Shown here piece after piece: positions 59,901 to 64,000 of a stretch of DNA of 64,000 nt. Under the pieces are notes generated by a model. That model was not told the origin of the DNA and ran no database searches. It saw nothing but the letters and a program-made list of their open reading frames with translations. Origin of the DNA: Pipra filicauda. Its lineage: Eukaryota > Chordata > Aves > Passeriformes > Pipridae. Location of the stretch: assembly GCF_003945595.2 (NCBI RefSeq), contig NW_024104443.1, forward strand, positions 2,232,001-2,296,000. Direction: 5' to 3'. Both the position numbers and the translations under genes were made by a program. The stretch's first letter is position 1; each line of letters begins with the position of its first letter.

Positions 59901-62657
59901 ACGTCCTTTGATGTCTGCCATCTTAATCTAGGGGTGTTATGGTATGCAGTGAACAAGTGTTCTCTGTGAATTTCCATCACATTTATGACTTTATAGACAT
60001 TGATTGAAGGATACAGTTCTGTAAGAAACTCTTCATAATGACTACTTTATTCTGAGTATAATGATAAATAATATTGCACCCTGTCTAGTTGTTTAAACTT
60101 TCAGAAAAATAGATTCTGAACAAATTTTGTTTGGAAACAGTCAAAAAAGCTCTGAAAACTGACAGCTCTGCTCATCTCCAATAACTTACCATCCTCTAGC
60201 TGTATGGCTCAGAGTTTGGAATTTTTAATTTCTCACTTCCAACAAATGTGCATCTTTGGTTTTACCACCCTACTTCATCTACTGATGATGAAGTCGCAGC
60301 TTGAGCTCCTTCACAAATCCTAGGGAAATGATTACATTCTAAAACTGATTAACCTTACTTCCTACAGTAGCAGTTATTCAAACCCGAGCACACACATACA
60401 CCCGAGTATTTTGCATGCAAAGTGGATAAATCCACTTTCTCTTCCTAGAGGGTAAATCAATGACATGGTAAAGAGGCACGAGAAGAAAAAATCTCCAGCC
60501 ATGATGTGCTCCCATGCCACGTGGATGGAGTTGCCATAACTGCAGTTGCTGGTTATATTTGCTCCTGGCTCCTAAAGAGCATCTGATTTTGCTATAGAAA
60601 TTACTGTATGAAAGACAGTCAGCAAAACCGCAGTGAAATTGTGCAGCAGAAAAAGTGTCAGAGCAAGGCAGATTGAACTACACTGGAAAACCTCATCTCT
60701 GATTCTCCTCAAATGTGTCGCTACAAGAATTGGGTGCATGAAGCTATGAAATCTGACTTTGCGGACTTGTCAAGAGGTTACAATGTCTATATTTAAAAAA
60801 TTTAACAAAAAAAATAAAATGAAAAGTGAGTTTCTATTGAGTTTTAGAACTTTGTAAACAGACTCCAAGAACTGCAAAAATATTCTAAAAAAATCCCCCA
60901 AACCATCATTTAGATTTGACCCTTATCTCTCACTTTCTCAAATAACCACCTTCAACACTTCCAGCTTCTTGTTCATATGAAAGTCTTAGTGGACATTTAA
61001 AAGGTCTTTGAGAGGTTTGGGATTTTTATAGCCATCAGAAAGAAGAAAAACCATATATTAAAAGCTCTGCAGGCAGCAACTTAGACTAGACTTCCAACTA
61101 CAAATTTCCCAGTGTTTGACAGTTTACTTGTTCTTGAAACAAGTACACACTTCACTGCAGTGTTAGTTGAAAGTAGCATTTAATCTGCAGTCTGTTCCAG
61201 TTTTACTACGTTATACTAGAGGAATTTGTGAGAGATCAGTAAGGTATTCATCTGTCATAAGTCCTGTTTGTATCAAATATTGTAGTATTTCTTGGTAGTT
61301 TCATATGAGAGATATTTATCAAGGGTAAATGAAAATATTTTATTGTAATAAAGATGTTTTACGAAACCATCACAGTCAAATGCTCCAAGAAGTCAGCAGT
61401 TTAGAATTTTAATAAATATCTAATCTAAGCTTAATTTTTATTTTCATAAAAGTAACTTTGAGTGCTTTGCAATGTATCTGTTCAAGATAATGTTCTGGGA
61501 CAGTTACCTACAATATATCTCTTGATTAGCCTGATAGAATTTCCTTTCTGTTAACATTTTGCTCTTAGTACCTTTCTTTGAATAATTTTAATATTGCAGA
61601 CACTTACAAAAAGGATGGCTTTGGAGCAGAATGAGCTTCTTTAGTTTTGCACAGCTACAAGCTTCCAGTTAGCAAACTGTGGAAGATTTGGATAAACAGC
61701 AGCAAAAACAGACAGCCCCATGAATATTTGAAATATTAAACAATCATCCTTATCACTATTGCTATCCTTACTTGGTGTTATTTAATGAATATAATGGAAT
61801 CACTCCTGTGTGCATCCAGAATATACTTTACTGTTTCTAATCAAGTCCAGAATATACTCAATATATTTCCTATATTTCCTCAGTATGACCTTTTTCTAAT
61901 GCTGGTATCTTAAAGTACTTTATATTCTCAGAATTCCCATAGCTTTGAGTAACATAAAAATGGGAGAGTGTTCATTTTACTCTGAAACATTTGTTATATG
62001 TGTGGAAGAGTTTAAAAAATTACATTTTCAGAAGTGCAGAAATATTGATATTTATTACATTGTTTCAACTTTAACATATCTTCTATAAAGCATTTAAAAA
62101 ACCTGGAAGCTCACAATGTTACTGATATTCATAGACATCATCAAATCTGTATTCCGAAATATTATCATAGTAAGCTGCTGCATAACACAGTGCTGTGTTT
62201 TCATACTTTCAATAAGTTCCTTTTACATGAGTAAATGATGCTTCTTAAGACATCTGTAATATAACCAGTAATACTTGAACTAAAATGAAATGACCAGCTT
62301 AATGTTTTGAACTCCTTGATAGAATAACATAAACCATAAAAAGCATACAAAATCAGTCAAGCATGACTGGGAAAGAGCATGTGACCTGTTTCACTGATAT
62401 TTTGCAGATATGGAGCAGCTGTGGGTTTGGACAGACTTTTGGGTTGCCTGTGATTATATCAAATGGCTAGGGAATGATGGCAACAGCCTCCAGCAGGTCA
62501 TTTTAGAAACTTCCATTTATCTGCTCAATCTTGCTTTCTGCAGTAAAAAATAAGATTATTCAAACTGTCCTCTAGTTTTCTTAGGAAACAATTTTTTTCT
62601 GTCCTCCTATTACTTAATTATATTGATTAAATCAATAACAACTGCATATGTTCTTTG
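56973..62657. other. Intergenic, no gene recognised
   Basis: AT-rich unique sequence without recognisable exon, LINE or LTR. Small open frames here (for example 58455-58769 on the minus strand) have no known domain. Confidence 0.6.
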
Positions 62658-62754
62658 GGGGGGGGGGGGAAGGTTTTTCCCCTGAAGTTATAAAATGGTA
62701 AACCCCCAGGGGATGGTTACCCTTGGAGTTGAGCCAACGAGCGCTTCTGCAAAA

Positions 62755-62760
62755 TATAAA
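62755..62760 (+). promoter_or_regulatory. TATA box of LTR copy 2
   Basis: TATAAA about 100 bases into the LTR, in the same context as the AT-rich site of copy 1; the upstream CCAAT box is changed to CCAAC. Confidence 0.55.
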
Positions 62761-63576
62761 CATATTACCAGACCAGAAAAGAAGGTTGTAGTAGTTATTG
62801 TTGGAGGAGAGGTGACCATGTTCTGAGGCCACGAGGAGAAGGGGCAGGAGCCCCACTGGGGGGCTGTGGTCCCCCCAGCCCCCAGCTAGGGGACTACAGA
62901 GACTTGGAACAGTGTTAGACTGGGCTAAGTACCTGTAGCTCAGAAGCTGGGAATTTTTTTTCTCCACCGTGAGTGGGCAGATGGAGCAGTGGCAGAGACA
63001 GCAGCGTACAGAGAACGTACAGTGGCAGAGAGCCAGAAAAGATAAAAACTGAGGAAGTAGCAAAGTCAGCATTGCAGCCAAGTAAGAGAGACACAGAGAG
63101 ATGTCTGAATGAGAGACAGTTTGGGGTAAGAACTGAAAACCAAAACCCCCCAAACTCCTTGGAGACCCCTCCTAGAGAGGAGGGGTGGTAGACTCCCACT
63201 TGTGAGGAGTCTTGAAGTGCAGCAGCACTTCAGCAGAGAGGAGTTGAGAAGCTCAAGGCATCCCGGAGCTGGACTGGGACGGCCAGAAGAATGCGGAGGA
63301 GGGCTTCGCCCCCCCCCGCTGCTGCCAAGCTAAGCTAGCAGCCTGAGATCAGAGCACGGGAGCTCTGTAAGGAGTTTGAATCCCCTGAGGACAAGGACCG
63401 TCACAAAGGCTTCTGCACTTCATTGATATGACGTGGTGAAATGACCTTTGTCCTGGTGAACGCAGCCCACAGAAGAGAAAGACCCTCGCCTGGAGCTGAA
63501 GGGTTGAGAGTGGCTTGGAGATTCCCCCTCGTGTGTAATGAAAAGTGATCCAGCTACAGCTGCTGCATGCATGGGA

Positions 63577-63601
63577 CAGAGAGAGAGAGAGAGAGAGAGA
63601 C
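63577..63601 (+). repeat. (GA)n microsatellite inside LTR copy 2
   Basis: About 12 uninterrupted GA units. Copy 1 has only 'gaagagagacac' at the same place, so the array expanded after the copies diverged. Confidence 0.9.
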
Positions 63602-63900
63602 TGCTGCTCTGAGAGTGGAAAGAATCTCTTCCTTCTTCCCCCCTGGATTTTATTTGGAGGAAGAAGAGATTCGATCCATTGTAAATACTGCTTTATCATA
63701 GGAGAGATAGTTAAGATTGTATATGATGTATTGTAATATTCATTTGTACAGTCATTGTAATATAATCCCTTCCCCCCATTTTGAGTCTTGTGTGGTGTCT
63801 GGAAAACCCATCTCACACTCCATTCCATCTCCACTGAGATGTGGGAGGGGGGCTTGGACTCGGGAGTTGGATTTTGGGGCTCTCAAACCATTACACTTTG

Positions 63901-64000
63901 ATAACTTCCAAATCCATTAAAAATAGGGGATTTTATTTTATGATCAGAAATTTAAGAAAATATTGTGTTAATTTTTCATAAACTAAAATGACAATTCTAT
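63901..64000. other. Right flank, nothing recognised
   Basis: AT-rich unique sequence to the window edge. Confidence 0.6.

Larger units (their letters stand above)
62658..63895 (+). mobile_element. Long solo LTR (ERVL-like, copy 2)
   Basis: Homologous along its length to the LTR at 32392-33645. Shared features include 'gaccagaaaagaagg', 'ccatgttctga(g)', 'ccacgaggaga', 'gtgagtgggcag', 'tgatatgacgtggtga', 'aatactgctttatcatagga' and 'tctcaaacca.taca' at the end. It has TATAAA at 62755-62760, and the poly(A) signal is worn to AATATA (63759-63764). CTTTG lies on both sides (62653-62657 and 63896-63900), suiting the 5-bp duplication of ERVL elements. The left end begins with a G-run, so the exact start is uncertain. 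No internal viral sequence follows in the remaining 100 bases. Confidence 0.75.

Noticed and set aside
1..64000. CRISPR arrays, bacterial operons or phage modules
   Set aside because: No spaced identical repeats, no bacterial gene density or signals; the content is vertebrate.

Overview
The window is animal nuclear DNA, almost certainly from a bird. It is AT-rich and intron- or desert-like, with no operons, ribosome binding sites or dense coding. It carries many copies of CR1, the main avian LINE, recognisable by a reverse transcriptase frame and an (ATTCTATG)n 3' end. It also has avian-type endogenous retrovirus LTRs and a tRNA-derived SINE. The SINE and the long-LTR type would suit a passerine (perhaps a suboscine) or another AviRTE-bearing lineage. 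That placement is inference from remembered repeat families.

Only one host coding exon is recognisable: the last coding exon of ST8SIA4 (polysialyltransferase PST) at 9764-10046, plus strand. Bases 1-9763 are then the last intron, holding two decayed CR1 copies (328-932 and 5837-6438). A long 3' UTR probably runs to a poly(A) signal near 14541.

The remaining ~49 kb reads as intergenic sequence downstream of ST8SIA4. In order it holds: a probable decayed LTR with a duplicated block, split by CR1 (about 14.67-16.29 kb); two short antisense CR1 tails (17.2 and 20.25 kb); a solo LTR with 6-bp target duplications (18148-18518); about 12 kb without recognised genes, containing a 26-bp palindrome and a pyrimidine tract; a long solo LTR (32392-33645); a 1.4-kb antisense CR1 whose reverse transcriptase frame has one frameshift (34141-35550); another antisense CR1 (37460-38000); a younger CR1 nested in an older one (39207-41121); a full-length SINE with perfect 11-bp target duplications (43529-43845); CR1 pieces at 52364 and 56447; and a second copy of the long LTR near the right edge (62658-63895).

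I found no CRISPR array, rRNA, functional tRNA or other convincing host gene, and no new multi-gene system. The most interesting content is in the mobile elements and a few structured non-coding sites. All family assignments come from reading the sequence and remembered family features; no alignments or searches were run.
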